NCBI GenBank assembly: GCA_002069785.1
Contig: MWCA01000006.1
Coordinates: forward strand, 1-64,000
Direction: 5' to 3'
From: Lentisphaerae bacterium ADurb.Bin242
GTDB lineage: Bacteria > Verrucomicrobiota > Lentisphaeria > Victivallales > UBA1829
DNA: 64,000 bases
Every line of letters begins with the position of its first letter. Positions within the stretch are counted from its first letter, which is position 1. The notes under the pieces were generated by a model that was not told the DNA's origin, made no database searches, and was given only the letters and a program-made list of their open reading frames with translations. Below are positions 1 to 6,664 of the stretch, one piece after another. A program made the position numbers and the translations under genes.

Positions 1-2
1 CC

Positions 3-224
3 GCCGTTGGCATATGTATCGCCTATCACCGGGATCGCGGAGAAAAACTTCGCGCCCCGACCGTCTGGAACAGTGCCGAAGAGATGCTGTCTCAGGCTTC
101 CGACAAGTTCTGGGCTGAATACTGCTATCTCTTCCGGGACGGCAAATGGTATGTCGATTCAACCTATCATCCGCAGGGCTGGAGACTGGTTTCGGAAGTG
201 CTGGAGGCGCATGACCATGAATAG
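3..224 (+). CDS. Partial hypothetical protein of the mobile element (5' end outside window)
   Basis: An open frame enters from the left edge and stops with TAG at 222-224, giving 73 visible residues that end in EVLEAHDHE. It is rich in aromatic residues, including the stretch FWAEYCYLFRDGKWYVDSTY. No family is recognised. It overlaps the next gene by 8 to 14 bases in another frame, as in tightly packed phage operons. The N-terminus is missing, so full length is unknown. Codon usage and GC content match the following element genes, which supports it being real coding sequence. Confidence 0.5.
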   Translation, partial: AVGICIAYHRDRGEKLRAPTVWNSAEEMLSQASDKFWAEYCYLFRDGKWYVDSTYHPQGWRLVSEVLEAHDHE

Positions 225-513
225 AATCGAATGGAAAATATCCGAACAGAATCTTTCACAGGAACTGATCAGCGCCGACGGCTGGTGGCACATTTCCAAA
301 ACGCAGAAGGGCACGGAGAAACCCACGTTCTTCATGTTCAATTACGATCTGCTTCTGACGCCGCACGGAACCGGCGCGGACTACCGCGAGTGTTTCGAGA
401 CGTTTATCGCCGACTGCGACGCCTTCATCAGGAAAGTCGAAGCTGTCCGGGACGAGGCGAAAGAGCATCTGCAATCGCTTCTCGAAACGGGAAAGACGCT
501 GGCGAGAGAATGA
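217..513 (+). CDS. Hypothetical phage-type protein, about 98 aa
   Basis: The frame can start at ATG 211 or ATG 217; both lie inside the end of the upstream gene, and 217 (MNRIEWKISEQN) is chosen as the more natural N-terminus. The product is mixed alpha/beta in appearance, with a Trp-rich N-terminal part and an acidic and basic helical C-terminal half (VEAVRDEAKEHLQSLLETG). No family is recognised. Its TGA (511-513) overlaps the ATG of the radical SAM gene (510) in an ATGA arrangement, which implies translational coupling within the operon. Confidence 0.55.
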   Translation: MNRIEWKISEQNLSQELISADGWWHISKTQKGTEKPTFFMFNYDLLLTPHGTGADYRECFETFIADCDAFIRKVEAVRDEAKEHLQSLLETGKTLARE

Positions 514-1430
514 ACGTGGCGCTCGTCGACGTCGACGGACATGGTTTTCCCAATCTGGCGCTCATGCGACTGGCGGCTTGGCATAAACAGCAGGGCGACG
601 CCGTCGAATGGTATTCCCCGCTGTTCAGCAGACCCGACCGGCTGTTTGCGTCGAAAGTATTCACCTTCACGCCGGACTGTCAGGACTTCGCGGCAAATGC
701 TCCGACGCCGATCCGAGGCGGCACCGGATACGATCCGACCGTGACGCTTCCGGACGAAGTTGAGCAGACGCTTCCTGACTATTCCATCTACCCGGATTTC
801 ACTCCGGCGTTGGGATTTCTCACGCGGGGATGCATCCGAAGTTGCCCGTGGTGCATCGTTCCCCGGAAAGAAGGAAATATCCGTATCGCAGACGACATTG
901 AACGCATTTATGCCGGGCGCAGGGAAGTTGTATTGCTCGACAATAACTTCCTCGCTGCCCCGGAAGCGTTTGTGGAGGAACAGCTGGCGAAGGCGAAACG
1001 TCTGAAACTGCGGCTTGACTTCAACCAAGCGCTGGATGCGAGGCTGGTGAACGGACGGAACGCTTCCCTGTTGGCGAATGCCCGCTGGATCCGTTATATC
1101 CGGTTCAGCTGCGACAACCCGTCGATATTGGACCCGGTGCGCAATGCCATACGAGAAATCCGTGCCGCTGGATACCATGGCGAGTTCTTCGTCTATGTTC
1201 TGGCGAAAGAGCTCTGGGAAGCACACGACCGCATTTGCCGCCTGACGGACATTGACCCGAAAATCGTTCCATTCTGCCAGCCGTTCCGGGACTTTACGTC
1301 CGGCGGAGAGCCGCCCGTCGAATTGCGGCGTCTGGCCCGGTGGTGCAACATCCAGAGCATCCGCAAGACCGTGCCGTTTCGGAAATACCAGTCGAACTTT
1401 TTGAACAATGAAAAGGAATCAAACCAATGA
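510..1430 (+). CDS. Radical SAM family protein
   Basis: The 306-residue product has the CX3CX2C cluster motif of radical SAM enzymes: C108, C112 and C115 in the context RGCIRSCPWC. Such cysteines bind a [4Fe-4S] cluster that cleaves S-adenosylmethionine. The first 40 residues (MNVALVDVDGHGFPN) resemble the Rossmann-like start of B12-binding-type radical SAM proteins, but no cobalamin-binding DxHxxG motif is seen. The start at 510 overlaps the previous stop (ATGA), and the stop overlaps the next start (1427). The substrate cannot be told from sequence. Being inside a mobile-element operon suggests a role in nucleic acid or nucleotide modification, but that is inference. Confidence 0.8.
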   Translation: MNVALVDVDGHGFPNLALMRLAAWHKQQGDAVEWYSPLFSRPDRLFASKVFTFTPDCQDFAANAPTPIRGGTGYDPTVTLPDEVEQTLPDYSIYPDFTPALGFLTRGCIRSCPWCIVPRKEGNIRIADDIERIYAGRREVVLLDNNFLAAPEAFVEEQLAKAKRLKLRLDFNQALDARLVNGRNASLLANARWIRYIRFSCDNPSILDPVRNAIREIRAAGYHGEFFVYVLAKELWEAHDRICRLTDIDPKIVPFCQPFRDFTSGGEPPVELRRLARWCNIQSIRKTVPFRKYQSNFLNNEKESNQ

Positions 1431-1681
1431 AACTTGAAACCGTCATCGGCCTTGTCATGGCTGAAATCGACCGCGCGGAGAAAATCCACCCTGTCTGGCC
1501 GCGAAACCTAATTCACGCCGGAATGGTGGTCAGTGAAGAGCAAGGAGAATTGAGTAAGGCGATCCTCGACCACGACGAAGGCAAAGGTTCCAAACGGCAG
1601 ATGATCATTGAAGCCGTCCACACGGCGGCAATGGCCATCCGCTTTCTGAAAAACATCGAGGAGACTGAAGAGAATGAATAA
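1427..1681 (+). CDS. MazG-like nucleotide pyrophosphohydrolase-type small protein
   Basis: This 84-residue all-helical protein contains the pattern EEQGELSKAI followed by EAVHTAAMAIRFL, like the Mg-binding EExxE helix and later helix of MazG-like/all-alpha NTP pyrophosphatases carried by phages. Such proteins hydrolyse (d)NTPs or alarmones. It is shorter than full MazG (about 260 aa) and has a single repeat, as phage versions do. The start overlaps the radical SAM stop by four bases. The assignment rests on motif likeness only. Confidence 0.55.
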   Translation: MKLETVIGLVMAEIDRAEKIHPVWPRNLIHAGMVVSEEQGELSKAILDHDEGKGSKRQMIIEAVHTAAMAIRFLKNIEETEENE

Positions 1682-1696
1682 TGGAAGGATGCGGAC

Positions 1697-4075
1697 ATGA
1701 CCGATAAGGAAATGATCATCACCGCATTGAAGCTCTGGTTTCAGCCGGGCGACGTATTTGAGATCCGTGTGCTGAATGCGATGACGGCGGGATACATGTC
1801 GCCGCATACGGAATCCGGCTATTTCGACTATGGACACATTCCCGAGGCGGCGGAGGCCATCGGGAAAATCCGCTGTTTCACCGGCGCATATGTTACTGTC
1901 AACCCGGTCAATCCCGATCTGCTGGCTCGCGCCTGCAACCGCCTCCGGGCGGTCAAGAACGATCCGGCAACGAGCGACGCGGACATCGTGTCCCGGCGCT
2001 GGCTTCTGATCGACTGCGATCCGGACCGGGTTTCCGGTGTGTCCAGCTCGGATTCGGAACATGAAGCGGCGCTCTCCATGGCGTGCAAAATCCGCGACGA
2101 TCTGGCGTCCATCGGCTGGCCGGAGCCCATTATGCTGGACAGCGGCAATGGCGCACAGATGATGTATCGCATCGATCTTCCTGCCGCCGACGAGGGCCTC
2201 GTCCAGAATTGCCTGAATGGGATTTCCACGGCTGGCAACGAGCACGTGAAGGTCGATGTCACAGTTCATAATCCGGCCAGAATCTGGCGCATTCCCGGCA
2301 CAATGAACTGCAAGGGCGATTCCATTCCGTCCCGGCCGCATCGCATGGCAAGGATTCTGTCCGTACCTCGGACGATAAAGGCAGTCACTCCCGAACAGAT
2401 GACCACCGCCGCATCATGGAAATCAAGTCAGGAAGCCGGATCACTCCAAGCCGAACCGCGTTCGGTCTCCGGCGAATTCGATCTCGACGACTGGATTCGG
2501 CAATACTGTCCGGAACTCGGTCAGCCGCAAGAATGGAAAGGCGGGAGACGCTGGGTGTTCCCTGTCTGCCCGTTCAATCCGGCCCATGCAAACAAGTCCG
2601 CTGTGCTGATTGAACAGCCGTCCGGCGCAATCGCGTTCCGATGCCATCACAACGGCTGCGCCGGGAACGACTGGTCCAAGCTCCGAGAACTCCGCGAGCC
2701 CGGATGTTACGACCATCCGGCTCCGATGCCCGTCAATATCGACGGCATCATGAGCCAGAAGCCGAAAGCGCAAACGGCGGTTGAACCGGAAAAGCAGGAT
2801 GTCTCCGACATCAGGTCTCCCGGAGAGATTCCCGGGGAAATGCTTCATATTCCCGGATTCGTCGAAGAGTATGTCGATTTCATCATGGCCACCGCGCCAT
2901 ATCCCAATCGGGCGATTGCCTTCTGCGCCGCGCTTGCCTTCCTCGCCTTTCTCGCCGGTCGCACGGTGAAGGACGAGAGGAACAACCGGACAAACATTTA
3001 TCTCGTCGCATTGGGCCAGCCCGGTTCGGGCAAGGAACATCCGAGACAGGTCAACACCGCCGTTGCGACGAGGTATGGTCTTGGTGCGGCTGTGGCCGAT
3101 TCATTCGGGTCCGGGCAAGGATTGGAAGATGCTTTGTTCATACATCCGTCCATGCTGTTTCAAATAGATGAATTCGATACGGTTTTCAATGCGCTCAAGA
3201 ATGACAAGGACGTGCGCGGAGAGCCGGTAATGGAAAAACTGCTCCGTCTCTATGGAGCGTCACGAGGAATTTTCAAAATGAGAAAACTTGCAATGAAAAA
3301 ACAGGATGGCGGAAAGACGCGGCCGGGAGACGACGATCTGAAAATCGTCAATCCAAACTTGTCCATTTTCGGAACCGCCATTCCAAAATTCTTTTATGAA
3401 TCGCTGAGTTTGCGCGTCCTCCTGAACGGGCTGTCCGCCAGATGCCTGATTCTCGATTCTGGCAAACGCGGCCGCGGCAATACGCATATAGCCGACATGG
3501 ACAACGTTCCGCCGGGCATCGCGGCCGCGATTGAGGTGATTAAGAGATACGGTTCGGAGAAGGATCTCTGCAACGAATTCCCCAGCCCGATGCTCATTCG
3601 GGCGATGCCGGACGCGGAGGAACTGCTCCGCACGCTGAATGACAGTTACGATGACAGATACGACTACTACGAAGGGCGCAAGGAAGCCGTCCCGATGGCG
3701 TTCTGGGGACGCGCCTTTGAAAAAGTCTGCAAGCTGTCGATGTTGTATGCCATCAGCGAAAACGTGAAAAGCCCGTTCATTTCCGCGGCAGGCATCCGGT
3801 GGGCCGAATCATTCGTCGATTTCCTCACCGGGCAGATGCTCTATATGGTCGACGCATATTCCTTTGAAAACGCTTTCGATGAGAAATGCAGGAAAGTCTT
3901 CCGGTATATCACCGAAGCCGGGAAACCAATTGCACACGCCGTATTGTTGAAGAAGTCGCACGAGTCGGCCGAGACGCTCAAGCAGATCATCGACACACTC
4001 ATGGAGAATGGTTCAATCACGCTCAATATCGTCGGCGAGGGCGCGAAAACAACCCGGTTTTACGCGCGCAAGTGA
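1697..4075 (+). CDS. Phage/plasmid primase-helicase-like replication protein (RepB-like primase plus DUF3987-like ATPase)
   Basis: The 792-residue protein has an N-terminal archaeo-eukaryotic primase-like part: LLIDCDPDR (about residues 103-111) with catalytic-type aspartates, and the signature RIWRIPGTMNCKG near residue 195. A zinc-binding segment follows (CPFNPAH ... CHHNGC, about 295-325). The C-terminal half is a P-loop ATPase with GQPGSGKEHPRQ near residue 440 and a Walker B-like FQIDEFD. The residue after the P-loop Lys is Glu instead of Ser/Thr. The start follows GGAAGGA. It is probably the replication initiator/primase of the element, and the repeats just downstream fit an origin. Confidence 0.75.
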   Translation: MTDKEMIITALKLWFQPGDVFEIRVLNAMTAGYMSPHTESGYFDYGHIPEAAEAIGKIRCFTGAYVTVNPVNPDLLARACNRLRAVKNDPATSDADIVSRRWLLIDCDPDRVSGVSSSDSEHEAALSMACKIRDDLASIGWPEPIMLDSGNGAQMMYRIDLPAADEGLVQNCLNGISTAGNEHVKVDVTVHNPARIWRIPGTMNCKGDSIPSRPHRMARILSVPRTIKAVTPEQMTTAASWKSSQEAGSLQAEPRSVSGEFDLDDWIRQYCPELGQPQEWKGGRRWVFPVCPFNPAHANKSAVLIEQPSGAIAFRCHHNGCAGNDWSKLRELREPGCYDHPAPMPVNIDGIMSQKPKAQTAVEPEKQDVSDIRSPGEIPGEMLHIPGFVEEYVDFIMATAPYPNRAIAFCAALAFLAFLAGRTVKDERNNRTNIYLVALGQPGSGKEHPRQVNTAVATRYGLGAAVADSFGSGQGLEDALFIHPSMLFQIDEFDTVFNALKNDKDVRGEPVMEKLLRLYGASRGIFKMRKLAMKKQDGGKTRPGDDDLKIVNPNLSIFGTAIPKFFYESLSLRVLLNGLSARCLILDSGKRGRGNTHIADMDNVPPGIAAAIEVIKRYGSEKDLCNEFPSPMLIRAMPDAEELLRTLNDSYDDRYDYYEGRKEAVPMAFWGRAFEKVCKLSMLYAISENVKSPFISAAGIRWAESFVDFLTGQMLYMVDAYSFENAFDEKCRKVFRYITEAGKPIAHAVLLKKSHESAETLKQIIDTLMENGSITLNIVGEGAKTTRFYARK

Positions 4076-4104
4076 CGCTTCAGACAATTCCCTGTCGCCA
4101 GATC

Positions 4105-4315
4105 ACTTCCCATGGGAACAGGCTGCGGGAGGGATGGGAAGTAAGGGTGCTGAGGGGAAGCATAAGGGAAGTTGAAATATGTATATAAATAATTAATAAT
4201 AATATATTTATATATTCTATTTCTCTTTACTTCCCCACTTCCCATGGCTTCTGGCATTTTCTCTTTTTTCCCTGTTTTTGCCCTCTTTTTCATATATGGG
4301 CGGGAAGTGGGAAGT
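4105..4315. other. Candidate replication origin: iterons around an AT-rich core
   Basis: Seven exact copies of the 7-mer GGGAAGT or its complement ACTTCCC lie in 211 bases: minus-sense at 4105, 4229 and 4237, plus-sense at 4136, 4166, 4302 and 4309. There is also one near copy at 4155 (GGGAAGC). The last two form a perfect tandem, and the pair at 4229/4237 is spaced by one base. A palindrome TTCCCATGGGAA sits at 4107-4118. Between the repeat groups lies a very AT-rich stretch (about 4173-4227) that could be the unwinding element. Position directly after the primase-helicase gene supports an origin. No experimental proof is possible from sequence. Confidence 0.55.
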
Positions 4316-4350
4316 AAACAAAATTTCAATTTGCGAAAGGAGCCTTTATT

Positions 4351-4569
4351 ATGGCTTGCGAACGGATACCCGTTCTTTGTGAAAACTGCCGCTATTTTAA
4401 GCCGTACGACAACGAGGATCGCACCGGAGAATGCCGTCGGAACGCTCCGCAACCGGTCACGGCAAGCGACACCGAAGAGAAATATGCCGTTTGGCCGGAA
4501 GTCCACGAGTCGCTCTGGTGCGGCGAGTTCGAGGCGTCCGGCAAAGTCCGGAGCTCTGCAAATACTTAA
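4351..4569 (+). CDS. Small Cys-rich (zinc-ribbon-like) phage protein
   Basis: This 72-residue protein has an N-terminal CENCRYF knuckle, a third Cys at ECRRNAP and a fourth in WCGEF, a spacing that suits a small metal-binding fold. Trp residues flank the last Cys. The start is preceded by AGGAG at 4339-4343 with a good spacing. Proteins of this type are common as uncharacterised genes in prophages. Function is unknown; nucleic acid binding would be a guess. It is the first gene after the candidate origin. Confidence 0.6.
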   Translation: MACERIPVLCENCRYFKPYDNEDRTGECRRNAPQPVTASDTEEKYAVWPEVHESLWCGEFEASGKVRSSANT

Positions 4570-4632
4570 GACACAAGATGTAGTTGATTAATGACTGATT
4601 TTTTCAGAATGACATACTATATATTGTGTTTC

Positions 4633-4681
4633 TTCCGTCACTTTTCCGTCGGACCCGGCGAAATGACGGAAGATTCCGTCA
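4633..4681. repeat. TTCCGTCA repeat cluster
   Basis: TTCCGTCA occurs at 4633-4640 and 4674-4681 and in inverted form (TGACGGAA) at 4664-4671, with a partial copy TTCCGTC at 4644-4650. The inverted copy and the last copy form an 18-base palindrome with a 2-base centre. The cluster lies in the non-coding stretch 4570-4969. It could be an operator or a second set of replication repeats. The rest of this 400-base gap holds no recognised gene; a 61-codon frame on the minus strand (4751-4936, GTG start) is too weak to call. Confidence 0.45.
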
Positions 4682-4969
4682 GATTTCGCGGGAAGGACAC
4701 GCCTTTTAGCCTATCCAGAACGCTCATAGACGCGGAATGATGTTGGCAGGTCAAAAATGAGGCAGGATGGCCTCAAAATGGGCCAGAATATCGAATGGTT
4801 CCTCCCGTAAGTCGTTGATGCTGAGGGCGGCGGAAGGAGTCAAGCTATTAAGCAGAGTTTCCGCGTCTGTCCGCTTTTGATTTGTAAAGTGCTTATAATC
4901 AATATAAAAACCCATTCTTGGAAGCCTTAAAAACACCCATCAATTTACGGAAAGGAGTGATGATCGGTA

Positions 4970-5617
4970 ATGCCTCAAAGAATGAAACGAAGCATGAAAA
5001 AGAAAAGAAAAAATAGGCGGCGGATGGAACGAGATTCCGCTGGTAATCCTGGACTGCCCCCAAAACCTGTCATACTGAGAAAATTTATGAATTCCGGAGG
5101 CAACGTCTCGACAGGAAAAGTCATGGCAAAGATTTATGCGGGAGATTATCTCGTCACAAACGATGGCCGTGTTTTTACAATGAATTTTCAAGACGGTCGA
5201 TACCATCAACAAAAGTGCCGCTTGAAAGATTCCGGGTACAAACGCGCAAATATACATGGTCGGGATATGCTTGTTCATCGCCTTGTCGCCGAGTGTTTCA
5301 TCCCGAATCATCGGAACTGCCCCGAAGTCAATCACATTGACGGTATCAAAACAAACAATCATGTATCAAACCTTGAGTGGTGTACATCAACGGAAAATCA
5401 TATTCACGCGATCAAGACTGGATTGATTCCAAGGGAATTGAGATTGTGGATAGCCAGACGCCCTCATCCGAAAAAGTTGTTGTTCAGCAAACGGCAGATC
5501 GCGGAAATCCGCAAGATGCTGGCCGAGAAAATTCCAAGCCATGTGATTGCCGCCCAATACGGATGCAGTCGCAGTACGATAGACAATGTCCGACGTAACA
5601 GATACTACAAAGAATAG
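4970..5617 (+). CDS. HNH homing endonuclease with C-terminal HTH
   Basis: The 215-residue protein has the free-standing phage HNH endonuclease pattern: a GYK-type strand, [12 protein letters not shown], then [12 protein letters not shown] and [10 protein letters not shown] (about residues 100-140), supplying the HNH catalytic and metal residues. The C-terminal 45 residues ([13 protein letters not shown] ... [12 protein letters not shown]) form a helix-turn-helix like the resolvase/Hin DNA-binding tail. The first 51 residues are highly basic. An internal ATG at 5123 with AGGAAAAG in front is a possible alternative start and would give a more typical N-terminus. It probably cuts DNA to promote its own spread within related elements. 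Confidence 0.8.
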   Translation: MPQRMKRSMKKKRKNRRRMERDSAGNPGLPPKPVILRKFMNSGGNVSTGKVMAKIYAGDYLVTNDGRVFTMNFQDGRYHQQKCRLKDSGYKRANIHGRDMLVHRLVAECFIPNHRNCPEVNHIDGIKTNNHVSNLEWCTSTENHIHAIKTGLIPRELRLWIARRPHPKKLLFSKRQIAEIRKMLAEKIPSHVIAAQYGCSRSTIDNVRRNRYYKE

Positions 5618-5750
5618 CCGAGTCGGCGGCGCGTAACGGATGCTTTGGCAAACATGCAACCCTAATTTTGCACATATAACATTGGCAGAGTTACTTGTTC
5701 AATTTAGCGTTACATGTTTTCCGTCACGCCCACAGAAGCGTTCCGGTGTG

Positions 5751-5815
5751 CCGCCACCGCGCACTGGCGCGAAATCCGCATCAGCGCAGGGACGCGAGCG
5801 AAAACGCGGTGGCGG
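5751..5815. repeat. GC-rich inverted repeat (11-bp arms)
   Basis: CCGCCACCGCG at 5751-5761 is the exact reverse complement of CGCGGTGGCGG at 5805-5815, with a 43-base GC-rich loop. It lies 70 to 135 bases past the 3' end of higA and 3' of the HNH gene, so it sits between two converging genes. There is no T-run, so a simple intrinsic terminator is unlikely. It might be a structured RNA or a protein-binding site. No gene is seen in 5618-5885. Confidence 0.4.
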
Positions 5816-5885
5816 AGCTTTGCTGAGCATTTGTAGGTGTGTCGACTGCGGACGGTTTGCGAACGCGGCGGCGACGCCATGGGCA

Positions 5886-6257
5886 TTACGCTTGGATCGC
5901 CCGGCCAATCAAGCAGTCAGCCGGAATGTTCAGCGTTTCATGCAACTTGCGAATCATATTCAGCGACAGATTGCGACTGCCGCTCAGGACGGCATAAGCC
6001 CGTGCGGTGGAACCAAAGCAAGGTGCAATATCCTTGACCTTGAGTTGGCGCTGTTCCATCACAAACTGAATTGCCTCGATTGGCGTAGGCGCTTCGATGG
6101 GATAATTTTTGTTTTCGTAGTCAGCGATGACCAGAGAGAGCAGTTCCATCTCCTCGGCAATGTCGCCTGTCGGTTCTGGATTCGCCATGGCAAGAGCTTC
6201 AAGTCTGTCCATCGCGGCGTCGAGTTCGGCATCGTTCTTGATGACTTTGATGTTCAT
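5886..6257 (-). CDS. higA: HigA-type antitoxin (HTH)
   Basis: The 123-residue product has an acidic N-terminal half (IADYENKNYPIEAPTPIEAI) and a C-terminal Xre-type helix-turn-helix (LKVKDIAPCFGSTARAYAVL, then NLSLNMIRKLHETLNIP), the layout of COG5499-like HigA antitoxins. The antitoxin would neutralise HigB and repress the operon by DNA binding. Start 6257 (MNIKVIKND) is chosen because GGAGG at 6266-6270 lies 8 bases ahead; an ATG at 6272 would overlap the ribosome site. It follows the toxin gene on the same strand by 18 bases. The toxin-first order is typical of hig systems. Confidence 0.85.
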   Translation of the reverse strand: MNIKVIKNDAELDAAMDRLEALAMANPEPTGDIAEEMELLSLVIADYENKNYPIEAPTPIEAIQFVMEQRQLKVKDIAPCFGSTARAYAVLSGSRNLSLNMIRKLHETLNIPADCLIGRAIQA

Positions 6258-6275
6258 TTTTGTCGCCTCCATGAG

Positions 6276-6560
6276 TTAAAATTTGAGTTTACTGTATTCG
6301 GCATGAGTTCCAATCCAACTGACAATCAGGGTTTCCTGAACATAGACGGCGATGACAACCATACGGAAGTTATTGCCACCAATATTGAAGATCACCCGGT
6401 TGTTGCTCAAAAAACTTGCCGACGCAAATTCCAGTTTTATATCGGACGGCGTTTTCCAGACGGCCTTTTCCGCTATCTGTGTCCATGCTCGTAAAGATGG
6501 ACATGATGTTGCATGCGTTCTCATAAACGCCGTGATTTTCTTTTTGCCGTTGACTCTCAT
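6276..6560 (-). CDS. higB: HigB-type mRNA interferase toxin
   Basis: The 94-residue protein matches the COG4680-type HigB pattern: a central WKTPSDIK, the strand NNRVIFNIGGNNFRMVV and the C-terminal WIGTHAEYSKLKF, which is the family's conserved end. HigB toxins of the RelE superfamily cut mRNA, usually at the ribosome. It is the first gene of the two-gene operon with higA and reads against the flanking HNH and methyltransferase genes. Such a pair would stabilise the element in its host. No frame damage is seen, so the toxin looks intact. Confidence 0.85.
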   Translation of the reverse strand: MRVNGKKKITAFMRTHATSCPSLRAWTQIAEKAVWKTPSDIKLEFASASFLSNNRVIFNIGGNNFRMVVIAVYVQETLIVSWIGTHAEYSKLKF

Positions 6561-6664
6561 CTACGCCTTTCTGTTTCCAAAATACAATATAGTTCCAATT
6601 TGGTACTATTGCAAGTTGGGAACAGACTTTTTCGTCAAAATCATCAACAGAAGGAGTTCTCTCA

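Noticed and set aside
4751..4936. A 61-codon minus-strand frame with a GTG start
   Set aside because: The translation looks somewhat protein-like, but there is no ribosome site and no recognised family, so it was not called as a gene.
5640..6494. A 284-codon plus-strand frame across higBA
   Set aside because: Antisense to the toxin-antitoxin genes, which have clear family motifs on the minus strand.
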